From Phaffia rhodozyma (Eukaryota > Basidiomycota > Tremellomycetes > Cystofilobasidiales > Mrakiaceae), in assembly GCA_014706385.1 (NCBI GenBank), contig JACGZH010000001.1, positions 1,302,001-1,366,000 on the forward strand: a stretch of DNA of 64,000 nucleotides, in the 5' to 3' direction. The translations under genes and the position numbers were made by a program. This document shows positions 35,371-46,556 of this stretch, piece by piece. Every line of letters begins with the position of its first letter. Position 1 is the stretch's first letter. The notes under the pieces were generated by a model. It worked only from the letters and a program-made list of their open reading frames with translations, ran no database searches and was not told where the DNA came from.

Positions 35371-36708
35371 TTACAGACTTGCGCTCAGGGCTAAGCCAGC
35401 TAGACCGATGACGACGCCGGTGACCCATCCGGTTTGAAGTATGTTTGCTCCAGATATGGCCGACGTGCTTGACGAAGCTGCTGCGGATGACACTGTAGGT
35501 GATATCGAGGCTGAGGAAGAGCTTGTCGAAGACATGGACGAAGAGGACGGCAGGGCTGATGAAGAAGATGAGGAGGAAACAGACGAGGAATGCGAAGAGG
35601 AGACGGAGGAGGAGTGCGAGGTCGAGTTGCCAGTCTGGTTGGAAGGAGCGCTAGTAGGGAACGTCAAATTGGCAGCCGGCCGGGTGACGGTGACATTAGG
35701 AAGTATGATGGGTGTAGGAGTGGTCATACTGCAAGATTGGCGGTAGGCTGTGTAGAGATGCTCTTGGTGAGTAAGTGGAGAAAGAGCAAGGAGAAGATAG
35801 AGAAAAGGAGGAAAGCAGGACAGACCATCTATCGAGTACTGGTATGATAGAATGGAGACGTTGATATTAGATTGCTGAGTGTTGAGCAAGGTGCACTCTG
35901 AGCAATTGAGAACTGAAAGAACCAAGAGCATCAGGTAGGTGTTTCAGAGCAGAGTGTGAGAGTTGAAACACAAAGTAGGAAGAGCAGGAAGGACAAACAG
36001 GAATTCAGAACGCGAGTGTTGCACAGGCAGGTCGAGTTATCTCCACACGACTGTAGTTGACAGAAGGGACAAGACAGGTCAGCATAGCTGGGAAGAGCTA
36101 GGAGAGTACTGATGGAGTACTGAGAGGGAAGCAAAAGGAAGTATGGGAAACGAACCGAAAGAGCATACTGTGTCCAGTGTCCGATCCGGGGCGGTACAAA
36201 AGGGAGAGGAAAGAAGACAAGGGAAAGACGAGAGAGAATGAACAGTAGCTCATGGGTCAGTCAAAAAGGAGCTTGGAAGTGATGTGCTCCTGTTCTGTTC
36301 TGTTCTGTTCTGTGAGGTTGGGAGAAAGAGAAGGAGAAGGAAAGAGAGAAAGAGAAAGGGGGGGAGAAGGCGACACAAACCTCAATATCCTGGCAAATAT
36401 AGGTGCAGACCTCAGGAATGGATGTCTGTCGCTTAACAAGGCCACGACTAGCAAGTGCTCTTTCGTCCGGATAGTTGTACGATGACGATGGCAAGGCGAG
36501 AGCTGCATCATGTCGTGTTTTATATCCAACATATAACCGGACAGATCCAGAGAAAGAAAGAAAGAAGGACGGTGCAAAGAAGTGTAGGGTTTGTGTGTGA
36601 TCAGAAACCGGTAAGTAAAACCGCAAGAGGCGTGACGATCAAGCTGCCGAAAAGACTCTTACCTATCGCCGGAAGGATGGACAGAGCTGCAGAGACTGAT
36701 AGAAGCAT
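35371..36708 (-). CDS. Small secreted CFEM-like eight-cysteine protein, probably GPI-anchored
   Basis: A phase-consistent chain of five exons (36708-36663, 36502-36381, 36050-35999, 35912-35860, 35760-35371) gives 220 aa. It starts with a signal peptide (MLLSVSAALSILPAI...) followed by a possible Kex2 site (LVKRQ). Then come eight cysteines spaced C-x3-C-x5-C-x5-C-x-C-x10-C-x2-C-x20-C, with Asp in GDNSTCLC; this is close to the CFEM layout. The rest is a Ser/Thr stalk with N-glycosylation sites (NVT, NLT, NQT, NST) and ends in a hydrophobic tail (GWVTGVVIGLAGLALSASL), as in GPI-anchored wall proteins. CFEM proteins often bind haem or act at the cell surface. Exons 3 to 5 use weaker splice sites and could be drawn differently. 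Confidence 0.7.
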
Positions 36709-37211
36709 GGCTTGTCTGGGTGTATGAGGGGGAGAGAGAGAGAGAAAGTGCGAGGCTGCTGTTGCTGCTGGTGTGTCGGGGGGAAGGATGGAAGGTAAGC
36801 GGAAGGAGAACACAGGGAAGGTGTTAGGCGCACGGTCACGTGATTGGCACAGCCACAGTGCATTAACCTAGTCCTTCCCCCACTAAGGCGGCAGTAGCAG
36901 CAGCAGCAAGAAGAGGAAGAAGAACAAGATGAGTAGCAGCATGTATTAGAACGGATGAGGGGGGGGGGGGAGGGGGGGAGGATGGGATAGGAAAGAGAGA
37001 CGTAGCGCATGGGATACAGCACGAGAGAACGAACCACAGCAACAACACTGGGGAGCTACAGCACCATGAACATCCAACAGCGTCGTCTCGCTTAGACTGG
37101 ATCAACATTCCATCGACGAGCCAACAACTCTTTCACCTTCCGACCATCAACATCCATTCTTTTCCCTCTCGACAACGTTCCCTTCGCACCGTCCGCTCTA
37201 CTCCTTTCCCC
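36709..37211. promoter_or_regulatory. Divergent promoter, CFEM-like gene and VPS62
   Basis: About 500 bp. A CACGTG palindrome directly followed by ATTGG (reverse CCAAT) lies at about 36837-36848. A G-tract near 36960-36980 and CAGCAG repeats near 36895-36910 are also present. No gene supported. Confidence 0.5.
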
Positions 37212-39227
37212 ATGCCTGTGTTCCGCTCGTCCGGATATCAATGGCTTTTGGCATTCGTGCTGTCGTTGCCGCTGTCGGCTGTGCCTTCAAATAGCCTGCC
37301 CTCACCTATACCCCCACCCACACCGCCGATACCGCCCCAATCGTCCGGGCCGGTCCCGCCATACGTGCTCACCTATGCCCCACTCGTTCATCTATCTACG
37401 GATGAATTGTACTGGCCCTCCAAGATTTCGACTCATCTAGAGCATACAACCCTTCGATTCTCTCCCAACCGGACCACCGTACCAAACCTACCCCCACCCG
37501 GCACGCTCATTCCAGACACCCTCGGCTTCCTTGGCAACCGATCCGAGCTTTTTCTCGAGGCAGGCGTGATGGACGAAGCCTTTAAAGCCGGCCATGCCGA
37601 CTGGCTTGGTAGTGAGTACGGCAAGCCAGACAACAATGCCAGGAGCGAGGCAGAGGCCGTCATCATCCTCGTTGACAAGAGTGAGATCATCGGAGAGGGC
37701 TACCTCGACGCGTTCTACTTTACCTTTTATTCGTAAGCTCGTTCTCGTTCTTTCGTGTGCGTGCATGGATGTGTGTGTGTGTGTGTTTTTCTCTTGCTCG
37801 GGCTGGTTCTTTATCATCCTTACTTTTCTCTTTCCTACGCTTTTGAACAGTTACAATGAGTAAGTCGCGTTCACCGAAAGCTGTTTCTCTTCAAGGTCCC
37901 CTCTTCTCACACGCTCGCTTCCATTCTTGGTCACAGAGGCAACACATTGTTCGACATCCGATTTGGCGATCATGTTGGAGATTGGTATGGCTGTCTTTCA
38001 ACCCGATTTTAACGAGGTTGAATCGCTCAAATCCTTTTCCTTCTTCTTCTCACTCTTCTTTAGGGAACACATCATGATTCGTTTCTACCAAGGGATGCCA
38101 CAACAGATCTTTTTGTCCGAGCATGCCTTTGGAGAGATCTGGCCGTTTGATGTGATCGACAAGGGGCTCAACCTACACCCTCGAGGAAAAGAATGGGGAT
38201 GGGAAGAACGTCCGGTGGTGTATTCTGCGGAGGGAAGTCATGCGCTCTACGGTACTCCTGGGTATGCACTCCCTTCTTCCGTCTTATTCGCGTCTTTCTT
38301 CAACTGACATCTTGTCGATCGTCGTCTTTCAAGTCGTCAAGAGTATCTGTTACCTTTTGGCCTTTTATCAGATACCACCTCGAAAGGTCCACTCTGGGAC
38401 CCCACTCTTAACCATCTCGCGTACTGGCTCAACACATCCACCTCGACCTGGTGGACCCAGTTTCTCACTTTCGTACCCGCCGAAGGAACTCCGATCTCGG
38501 CTTCCTTCCTCGATTATGCCGGCAGATGGGGTGATGAGTTCTGGAGCGCTGCCAGCACAGGCGAAAGCATGCAGGGTCAAGAAGATGTCGTCAAGAGTCA
38601 GTGGTGTTACGCAGGAAATTGCAGATATGTCAACGGTCCAATGGGACCCAGATACAAATACCTCGACCGACGTGTGTTGGATCCTGTCGATTGTACGTTT
38701 CTCTTTTGCCCTTCGTTCCCAAACCAACCTCATCGCTAACCTCCTTCTGCTCTTCAAAGTCACGTTCAACCTCATCCTCGCCATCTCGGCCATCGTCCTC
38801 CTCGTGGTGATGACCTACGCGCTTGTCTGTCAGATCCGTAGATCAAGTAAAGAAGAAGTCAAGTTTAAGGTGATCTTGGAGGAAGATATAAAGTCACGAG
38901 TAGAAAAATTCGATCATCTATTTCCGTTTTGTTTCATGCCGGTTCGTTCACTATTCTCGAAGTCTTTGCTGTTATACTGTGGTCTGATTTGTTTATATGA
39001 ATTCTTCGATCCAAATCACCAGGCTTTCAAGTACGTCCATCTCGTTTGATTCCATCTTGTTACTTCATAGACATGTTAGGGAACTGACTCATCATCATGA
39101 CCTGTTCAATCTCTCTTCCTATCTTTCACCTAGGCTTACACCGGAACCTCTGAAACGACCGGGTCATATCCGTCAAAGACGGGCCACATGGTATGCACAT
39201 ACAGACGAACGGACCCCGCTATTATGA
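37212..39227 (+). CDS. VPS62: VPS62/TDA6 family protein
   Basis: Members have been linked to vacuolar protein sorting; molecular activity is not established. Eight exons: 37212-37732, 37851-37859, 37937-37984, 38064-38261, 38334-38692, 38760-38869, 39023-39030 and 39134-39227; phases agree, 448 aa. The N-terminus is a signal sequence (WLLAFVLSLPLSAVPS) followed by a Pro-rich spacer. Family features are YAPLVHLSTDELYWPS, GDHVGDWEHIMIRF, VVYSAEGSHALYGTPG, LLSDTTSKGPLWDP and GPMGPRYKYLDRRVLDP. A transmembrane segment (NLILAISAIVLLVVMTYALV) precedes a short basic cytosolic tail. Two microexons of 9 nt (YNE) and 8 nt (AF and part of K) are needed to keep the frame. Confidence 0.92.
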
Positions 39228-40663
39228 GACGGCTCTCAGTCGACCCAATCGGGCCGCTTCTCTGTCTGTCTTTCTCTCTCGCTTCGTTTTCCTCTTACAT
39301 GGAATTCCTTGCTTTTGGTTCTTTGGTTTTTTATTTTTATTTTTTGTATTCGCTTGTTTATCGCCCAACCTCTCTTTTTCCATGTTCCCGTTTCTTGTAT
39401 CGTTATTATCTTTGTCCCCCTCGTCGTCGTCATCCTCTTTACACCTAATCCTCCTAATCTCGCCTTCCTCGTTTTCAAATCAAGACACCGCACTCATACA
39501 TCCCATCACCCGCACTTCCAAGCGCAACGCAATCATCGTCTCACGTCCCCTTCCTCTTCCATCCCCATCATGTTCCCTATTTTCGTTCTTTTGGTCTTTG
39601 TTCTTCGTCATGAACACCTCATCCGGTGTGTGTATCCAAGGAAAGCTACCCATCTCCCTCATTCTTTTCTTTCTTTTCTTTTTCAATTCTTATTCCCCCT
39701 TTTTTTCTCTCTCTCTCTCCCTCTCTCTCCTCGTCTCGTCTCTTTGTTTTATAGATCCTTCCTTCATACTTTCCAACCCGACTCAACCCAGACCTGAACA
39801 CAGCTCCAATCCGGGTTGGGTCATCCTAGATTAGAGTCATAGCATGCCCATCTTGTCCTCTCACAGCCTTCGCCTTCGCTTTTGTCTTCTGGTTCTGGTC
39901 CTGGTCCTGGTCCGAGGCAAACTTTGATGAAGAATCGGTGACGGACGGAAAGAAACGGGTTCATAGAATATACAACTCGACTCGTCTTGCGCCACCCATC
40001 CCTGATCATACCTTACTCAAACCACACGCCGTCGCTACATATCCTTCAGGGGAGAAAAAATTGAAAGGAAAAAAAAAGGATAGAGGGAAAAAAAACCTCC
40101 TCCCCCGGAGAAACAACCCAAACGAAAGGATGAAGGATCAAGACGATGTCGAGAGTGAAACAGAAAAGAAAGAACAAATAGCGATGACAAAAGGGACGAG
40201 ATTGGAAAGAGAAAGAGAAAAAGAAAGACGTGTATCGTCGGAGATGTATAGATCGAATACTAGATGATATACTGTCTGGAAATTTCGAGAGGAAGATCTC
40301 TCTACAGATGAAAAAAAAAAGAGATTAAAGAAGGGAGTACCGAAAGAGAAGGAGAGATAACGGTTTGAATGGTATTTACAACCAGAAACTAGACAACAAA
40401 TGAGAGAAAGATGTACCAACGAAATATATACAAGAGAAAGAGCAAAGAAGAGAAAGTAAACTCGGATGTGGGTTGAATGGATATATGTTGTGATAATGAA
40501 GTAAGGAAAGAAAATAACTAGTGGCCGGAAAACTAGAAGAGACCAAAGGAGCGAAGAAAAAAGAAAAGAATAGACAGGGCTAGATCGAAAGATGAAATTA
40601 ACGTGTATGACATCTAGAGGGAAGGGAAAAGTAGAAGAACAGAGATGACCGCTCCCGCTCGTG
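39228..40663. other. Long convergent 3' spacer, VPS62 and zinc-finger gene
   Basis: About 1.4 kb. The plus strand is strongly C/T-rich from 39250 to 39790 and strongly A/G-rich from 40050 to 40630. Long open frames here (up to 213 codons) are low-complexity Phe/Leu/Ser or Lys/Glu translations of this skew, so I do not call genes. Confidence 0.6.
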
Positions 40664-43061
40664 TCATAAATCCATGTCCTCCATATCCCACGCGCCATGG
40701 ACCTCTTTCGGTTGACTCTGTCCCTCAGCGTCCATCTCTGCGTCCTCCTCTTCCTCCAAGACAACCTCGTCCGGAACTCTTGACGAACGGAGGTATCTCA
40801 ACCTCCTTCTCGGATCGCTCCCGTCGTCTTCCTCGTCGTACTCTTCCTCATCCGCGTCCTCATCCCCTTCGTCCTCGTTCTCATCGTCGTCCCCGTCATC
40901 CACAAAGCTGCTTCCCCTCCTCAGTGAGGACGAAGGAAGAGGCAAGGCGGGTGATGTTCCGTACGGTGATCCATAAGGGACCGTGGAACCAGTGCCGTTC
41001 GATCCATGGGCGTGATGACCATTCAGAGGGTAACCACCCATGAGGGAAGGCGAAGATGAGACGTACGAATGAAGAGGCGACTGGAAACCCCTGGATGGTT
41101 GGAAACTGCTTGGCTGGAAGCTTCCGTGTTCCGAGCCTCCACCGAGACTGCCGCTTCCACCGCCTCGGGGAGACGCTCCTAAGGCTAGGTTTCCCATGGC
41201 AAGTGTAGCGGTACCGAATGAGGTCCGTCTGTTCATCGGGATCGGGTCCGACGCGACTCGAAGGGCCGGTGCCAAACCCCCTGGAGAAGACGAGTGAGGG
41301 GATGATCGCTTGACGTCCGCCAAAGGTGGTCTCACCACACTACCTCCGTAACCAGAGTCATGGTCGTGGTCCGGGTCGGTGTCTTCTGTCGAGGACGCAG
41401 GAGATGAGGACGATGTGTGATCCTCGCTGCTTCTGGATGTCTCTCCTGTGGAAATGTCGGCTGGTGAAATTCCTCGGGCGGCGGCGGAATTTGCGCGAGA
41501 TACTTGACGGGAATCCAAGAAGGAAATCGATGGCATCGGGTGGGATGTCGGTGAGACGGCCGCCGGCCAGAGTGACTACGAGGGACAAACAAAGACGACA
41601 CATCAGCGCTTGGTTTCAGGAAGAGGGACGTCGAGACATTCCGATATGAACGCACCTTGTCTTCCGGTAAGGACGTCCCACTGTTTGGGTGAAGATGCAC
41701 CAATATTGTCGCCGCCTAGATTGGAAACGTAGAGACGCGAGATTAGTCTTCTTCTGCAGAAAAGATGAGAGAAAGAAAGCAGAATGGGGCAAAGCCACCA
41801 ACCTCAAGGACCTGGACCTGCTGGTGTTTGCTAAGAAGCAACTTGGAGGACTCGTTCCAGTGAGGCGAGTGCTGCCATCGATGTTTCACCAAGCAAGAAG
41901 GGTGTCGGTAGATCTAAAGAAGGTGGACCAAGGCCAATCAACAATGGTTCGAAATGTGTTTGAAGGCATTGGTAAAAGAGACCCACCTTGTTACAACTTT
42001 CGCACCGAAACACGTTCTCGCTCTTTCGTCTTTTTCCTAACTTTCCGATGATCTCTGGATCGAGAATCTCTCCGTCCTCTGCGTCTCCGGGTTGGAGGAT
42101 GACCTCACTCGAGGCGGGCAACGACTGGGGCACGAACGGTAAGGGCGAAGGAGTCTGGTTCGACTTGACAGGAATTGGGCGGGGTTCCGTCTGGATGGGT
42201 AGTTGCCTAGGTGAACCCACAGGGGACGATCCCGAGTCTGTCTGTCGGAAGTCAAACAAAGTCGGAGGAACCGATCTAGGGAGCATGTGCAAGACAGAAG
42301 CATTGTCAGGAGACGGGAGAGATACACATCAGTCAGACTTGCTCTACCCATCGACCAGGACAAGAGAAAGAAACCACAGAACGACCTCACCCTTTTCGAG
42401 AAGTTCTCGAGCTTTCTCTTCTCATCATCCCATAAGGCGAGGTCCCGGATCCTCCGCCTGCCTTCTTCTTTTCCATGCCGGAAAGCATCAGACTGGATCC
42501 AGAGCCGTGGGCGGATCCTACGCTAGCAGGTAAGCTTCCGGCTGTGAACTCTCCACCGGTGCCTGCCTCGCTTCCTCTCCTGGACTTTCGAGGAAGGTAA
42601 CCGGACGAGGGTGTTGGAATCGCCACTGGCTTTGTAGAAAATGATCTGGTGACGATCGTCTGTGGTCTGGTCGACCCTGTTGAGGAGGAAGTGACGGTGA
42701 GGTCAGAGGAAGCAGTGTTTATGACGGATTGGTTGTATGAGGACGACAAGTCGAGGAGTTGATCTGGTGGTAGCAGGGATCAAAGGGACAACAAAAAGCG
42801 AAACCAACAGACAGATCCATATGTCAGACAGTTTCTTTTCGGAAGAGAACAACAACTGAGGCCAAAACGAGGTATAGTCTTCCTGAGGGTTGAAGTTTGT
42901 TCGTCGCTTTGGTTGATCGGTAGCTCATAGGTCACCTGCTTGGTGCCTCTGAACATTTCGACCTAGGCTAGCACAGCCAACGCAAGGAAGAAGAAGGAAG
43001 AGGACTAACCTGCTGCATTCCGATCAACATCCTGAGCAGCAAGCGAAGAGGTCAAGCTCAT
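40664..43061 (-). CDS. C2H2 zinc-finger protein, probable transcription factor
   Basis: Six exons: 43061-43010, 42763-42391, 42275-41987, 41913-41803, 41715-41656 and 41575-40664; phases agree, 598 aa. One C2H2 finger spans the junction of exons 3 and 4: FRCESCNKIYRHPSCLVKHR followed by WQHSPHW. The conserved continuation is ESSKLLLSKHQQVQVLEAA. This extended finger with the KHRW-H-PHW motif belongs to a family seen across fungi, for which I cannot name a function. The rest is Ser/Pro/Gly-rich and disordered, with a strongly acidic region late (DDGDDDENEDEGDEDADEEE) that could be an activation domain or bind basic partners. Nuclear location is inferred. Confidence 0.88.
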
Positions 43062-44134
43062 TCTGTGTATGTGAGTATGTGTATTTGGCCTTTGAGCTAG
43101 ACCGTATGGATGTATGCGAGAGTTGAGAGTCGATGCGCAAAAAAAAGTTGACTAAGGGCGAGTGTTGTTTCTTTTCTTTCTTCTTTTTTTGTTTGAATGG
43201 AAAAACAAAGGGTGGCAAAAAAGAAGGTTCAGCTCCACGTCGTTCCTCTTGATTAGTCAAGGGCAAGATGAGAAAGACAACAGGAGGTAGGATTGAGAGT
43301 AGCAAGAACAGAAAAGACAAGAGATCTGTGTATCTTCCAGTCCGGTCTCTCCTTCTTCTCTTTGAATGAAAAGATGGAGAAACTTCTGACGCCTTTGATA
43401 GTCATCCGATCATGTTCCCTCGTGTGCATGGCGTTCCGGACATCCCAGACCGAAGGCATGGCCCTACGCTCTGCAGATCGAGAGGGTGTCAAGAGAGATT
43501 CAAGACTCACCGAGGAATACTAGTCAACCCCTCGACAGTTCTCGATTAGAGATGGTAGGAAGGCCGAGGAGGGAAAGGGAGATGTGGAAGGGGAGAAAAG
43601 TATAAATGTAAGATGTTATTTAAAAAAAATTGGGAATGATTTATCAAATCCCCGTGGTTTACCGGTGGTTATTAACACTCGGGTTAAAGCGAAGGAAAGA
43701 TATCTGAATAGAATGTCTCTTCCGTTTCCGATTGAACGACCAGTCTAGCGCAACCCTGTGTCCTTTTTCTCCTTGTCTGATCAAGTCAAGAGATAGACCA
43801 GATGTGTTACCAAGAGAGTTACCAAGAGAAATAGTGATGGCGATGGTGATTTTCTATTAAAAAAATATTAAAAAAAAAGTTTTTATGTGCGGGATTGGAC
43901 GATTTGCCGCGGCTGCCTTCTTCATTATTCTTTTCTTTTCTCTTCTCTCCGTCTCCTTTCATTGCCGGCTGTCTGACCTCCGCGTATGCTCATATGTTCT
44001 CTATTTCTATATCCGATCTTTCATAAAATCAAATGATACAGTGGTTTGCAAAGAAACAAACGAGAGAGGTGATGGTCCCAAAGAATCAAGGGATACTCTA
44101 TCCGAATACGCATCTTCAACATCTAGCGGCAAAT
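43062..44134. promoter_or_regulatory. Spacer upstream of the zinc-finger gene, downstream of MCR1
   Basis: About 1.07 kb. Purine-rich on the plus strand near 43100-43330, so pyrimidine-rich on the sense strand of the zinc-finger leader, and AT-rich at 43600-43890. No gene supported. Confidence 0.5.
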
Positions 44135-46085
44135 CTAGAACTTGAACACCTGGCCCTCGGAGAAGCCGAGCTCCTTGAGAACACCTCCAACAGGGCCCTG
44201 CTTCATACCTATGATTTTGACGTAGGAGAGAGTACAGTATCATAAGCTATCTGGCCCAGGAGTTTCTTTACAGACATTTACAACATCTTACGTACCGTCC
44301 TTGGGTCCAGCGATGGCGGCAACCTGACCAGGAGGCTGTTCCAATCACATCGCGCAAAGACAACCCAAGATGATAGTTAATGCTCTGCCGAGTCACCTAG
44401 AGAGAGAGAACGAATGAAGAGATGTAACAGGCAAAGGGAACAGAGAAACAACGTACGCCACAGACAAACACCTTGACGGCCTCACCGGCCTCGGATCCGG
44501 CAGGACTGTTGTCCTTAAGGAGCTGCTGAGAGATGTACCCGGTCGGGCCTGATCCGTAGATTTATAAAGATCGTTCAGTCATTTATCCATCGAAATCTAA
44601 ATGAGCCGATGAAGGTATGTGAATATGAACGTACCGGTCCATCCCGCAGGAGGCTTATCCAGCACGTAGACCACCTTGAGTCTATCAGGGTGGGCCTTGG
44701 CGAGCGCGTCCCATTCCTTTCGAAGCAAGATGTCATCCTCAGTCACATTAGAGTAGAACAACGTCCACTTTGTTTTGTCGTCCTTCAGCTGAGTGTTGTG
44801 TAGTCCAGAGGAGAAATATCAATTAAAACATGCGCGTCTACACAAATGGGTAGCTTCTTCTTCAAGGTGATCTTAGAACATACGGAGAGGGCATGGTCAA
44901 TCAGTTGGTAGTGAGGAGTAATACCCGATCCACCGGCCACGCAGATTCCGTGGTCGAGTGCTCCGGGCACGTACTTGAACTTAGGGAATGTACCCTACAC
45001 ACGCAAAACCCCAAATCCCAGCCAGAACCGTCAGGCTTTTCTTACGGTCGAATTTTGCTCAACGAAGATCGGCAAAAAGAACATACCTTGAAGCCAGCCT
45101 TGTCTCCAGGCTTGAGGGAAGCAAGATGAGGTGAGATCTTTCCGGTGTCGTACTTCTTGACAAGCAACACGACTTCCCCGGCCAGATCAGGTCGAGAGAT
45201 TGGAGTGTACGGTCGGGCGACATCATTTCCTTTTTCGTCGACAATCAATCCGTTTTCGGCAGCCTTGACCATCAGAAGATGGGTGATTGGTCCGCCGCAG
45301 ATAGCATTCGGATCATCGAACTTGAAAGTGTACTGGTTCGTGTTGTGGTTGTAAGTCTCAACCTTAGAGAGCGTCAAGTTGGTGAACTCTGACCTGCAGA
45401 TGACCAAGAAAAACGTTTTATCCGAAGAAAAGTCAGTCGATCAACAAGGTGTTCTTCTCTTTCGTTCGAAAATGATAAGGACAAGAGCAAAACCTACTTG
45501 GTGAATGCGACAGGTCGGGGCTTTGCGTCCGACTCGTCCTTTGACTCGGCGTACACTCCAGCCTCAGAGTTGTAGATAAAATAGCTTCCGGCAGCGACGG
45601 CTAGTGCACCAGCGATGACTACTCGGACAGATCATCAAGTTAAGGAAACAGTAAATCAAACGGAAGAAACCTCATTATAAGACTTCGTCTTCACGGAGAG
45701 AATCATGGATGGAAAAAAGAAAAGGAAAAAAAAGGAAAACTCACTTAGCGGAGTGTCTACGAACAGATTCAATTAAAATCCAATCGATAGCAACCCATCA
45801 GACCAAGTCAGAACAACGAAACGGATACGCCCAAGCAGGAGAAGACACGGTCAAATTCCTTCAGTCTTCTCCGTTTTCCAAACAAAAATAAAGAGAAAAG
45901 GAGAAGAGGGATCGAAAAATTGATGGGTGACCCCGATCTGGGCTGATAGGTCCAGCTCCATCCGACGATATCTATCTCATCACAGAAAGAAACTGATACG
46001 CACTGTTCTTTCCTCCGTTGGTAGCGGTAGAAAACCCTCTAGCCAGAGGAGCGACAACGTTCTTTCGAAGAGCAGACTGGAACAT
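44135..46085 (-). CDS. MCR1: NADH-cytochrome b5 reductase, mitochondrial type
   Basis: FAD enzyme that passes electrons from NADH to cytochrome b5 or other acceptors at the mitochondrial outer membrane/intermembrane space. Nine exons: 46085-46004, 45755-45744, 45618-45498, 45393-45087, 44994-44884, 44788-44635, 44548-44457, 44335-44296 and 44208-44135; phases agree, 330 aa. The N-terminus is a mitochondrial presequence (MFQSALRKNVVAPLARGFST), followed by a membrane anchor (VIAGALAVAAGSYFIY). FAD site: ARPYTPIS. NADH site: GGSGITP and, late, VFVCGPPGQVAAIAGPK. The C-terminus is EGQVFKF, as in the family. Exon 2 is 12 nt. An in-frame upstream ATG at 46166 would bury the presequence and was rejected. 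Confidence 0.95.
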
Positions 46086-46556
46086 GATGGGTGATGTGAT
46101 GTGATGTTGATGACTGGTCCTTTGGTGGTGAGGAGTTTTTTCTCTGTCCTCTTTCAACGACGCCATCGCCCCTCATCCGGACGGTTGCTGCGCATGGGCC
46201 TCCATCAAATCTATACGCCTGTACAAAGACATGTATAATGGCCGTCCAAAATCCATGTGTTCGTCTACACGCTTACTTTGCCAGCATTCATCCGAACTGA
46301 ATTGAAAGGAAGCACCCATGGATATAATTAGGTAGCCGAAGATTCAAATGATGAGCTTGTAGGATGAAAGAGTGAAGAGGTATAGGGGTTAAGAGAAAGA
46401 AAAAAGCGCCACGTGCTCGCCATTAGGTTGTAATTAGATATACGAACAAAGAAACACTCATTAGCAAAGACCAATGTAACAGTATATGATTGAGGAACAG
46501 AAGCTCCTTTGATGGGAAGGGAAGACGAGAAAATCAGAAGAAACGAAATCTTCTAT
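46086..46556. promoter_or_regulatory. Promoter region of MCR1 and 3' end of the Ala/Glu-rich gene
   Basis: About 470 bp in tandem arrangement. A CACGTG palindrome lies at about 46411. No gene supported. Confidence 0.45.

Noticed and set aside
35441..35746. Acidic plus-strand frame of about 100 codons
   Set aside because: Mirror of the Ser-rich stalk of the CFEM-like gene on the other strand.
39193..39834. 213-codon plus-strand frame rich in Phe, Leu and Ser
   Set aside because: Low-complexity translation of a C/T-rich 3' spacer; no splice sites or family similarity.
40138..40764. 208-codon minus-strand frame overlapping the end of the zinc-finger gene
   Set aside because: Pyrimidine-rich 3' UTR translation; the real zinc-finger frame ends at 40664.
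46086..46166. Upstream in-frame start for MCR1
   Set aside because: Would place 27 charged residues before a good mitochondrial presequence starting MFQSALRK.
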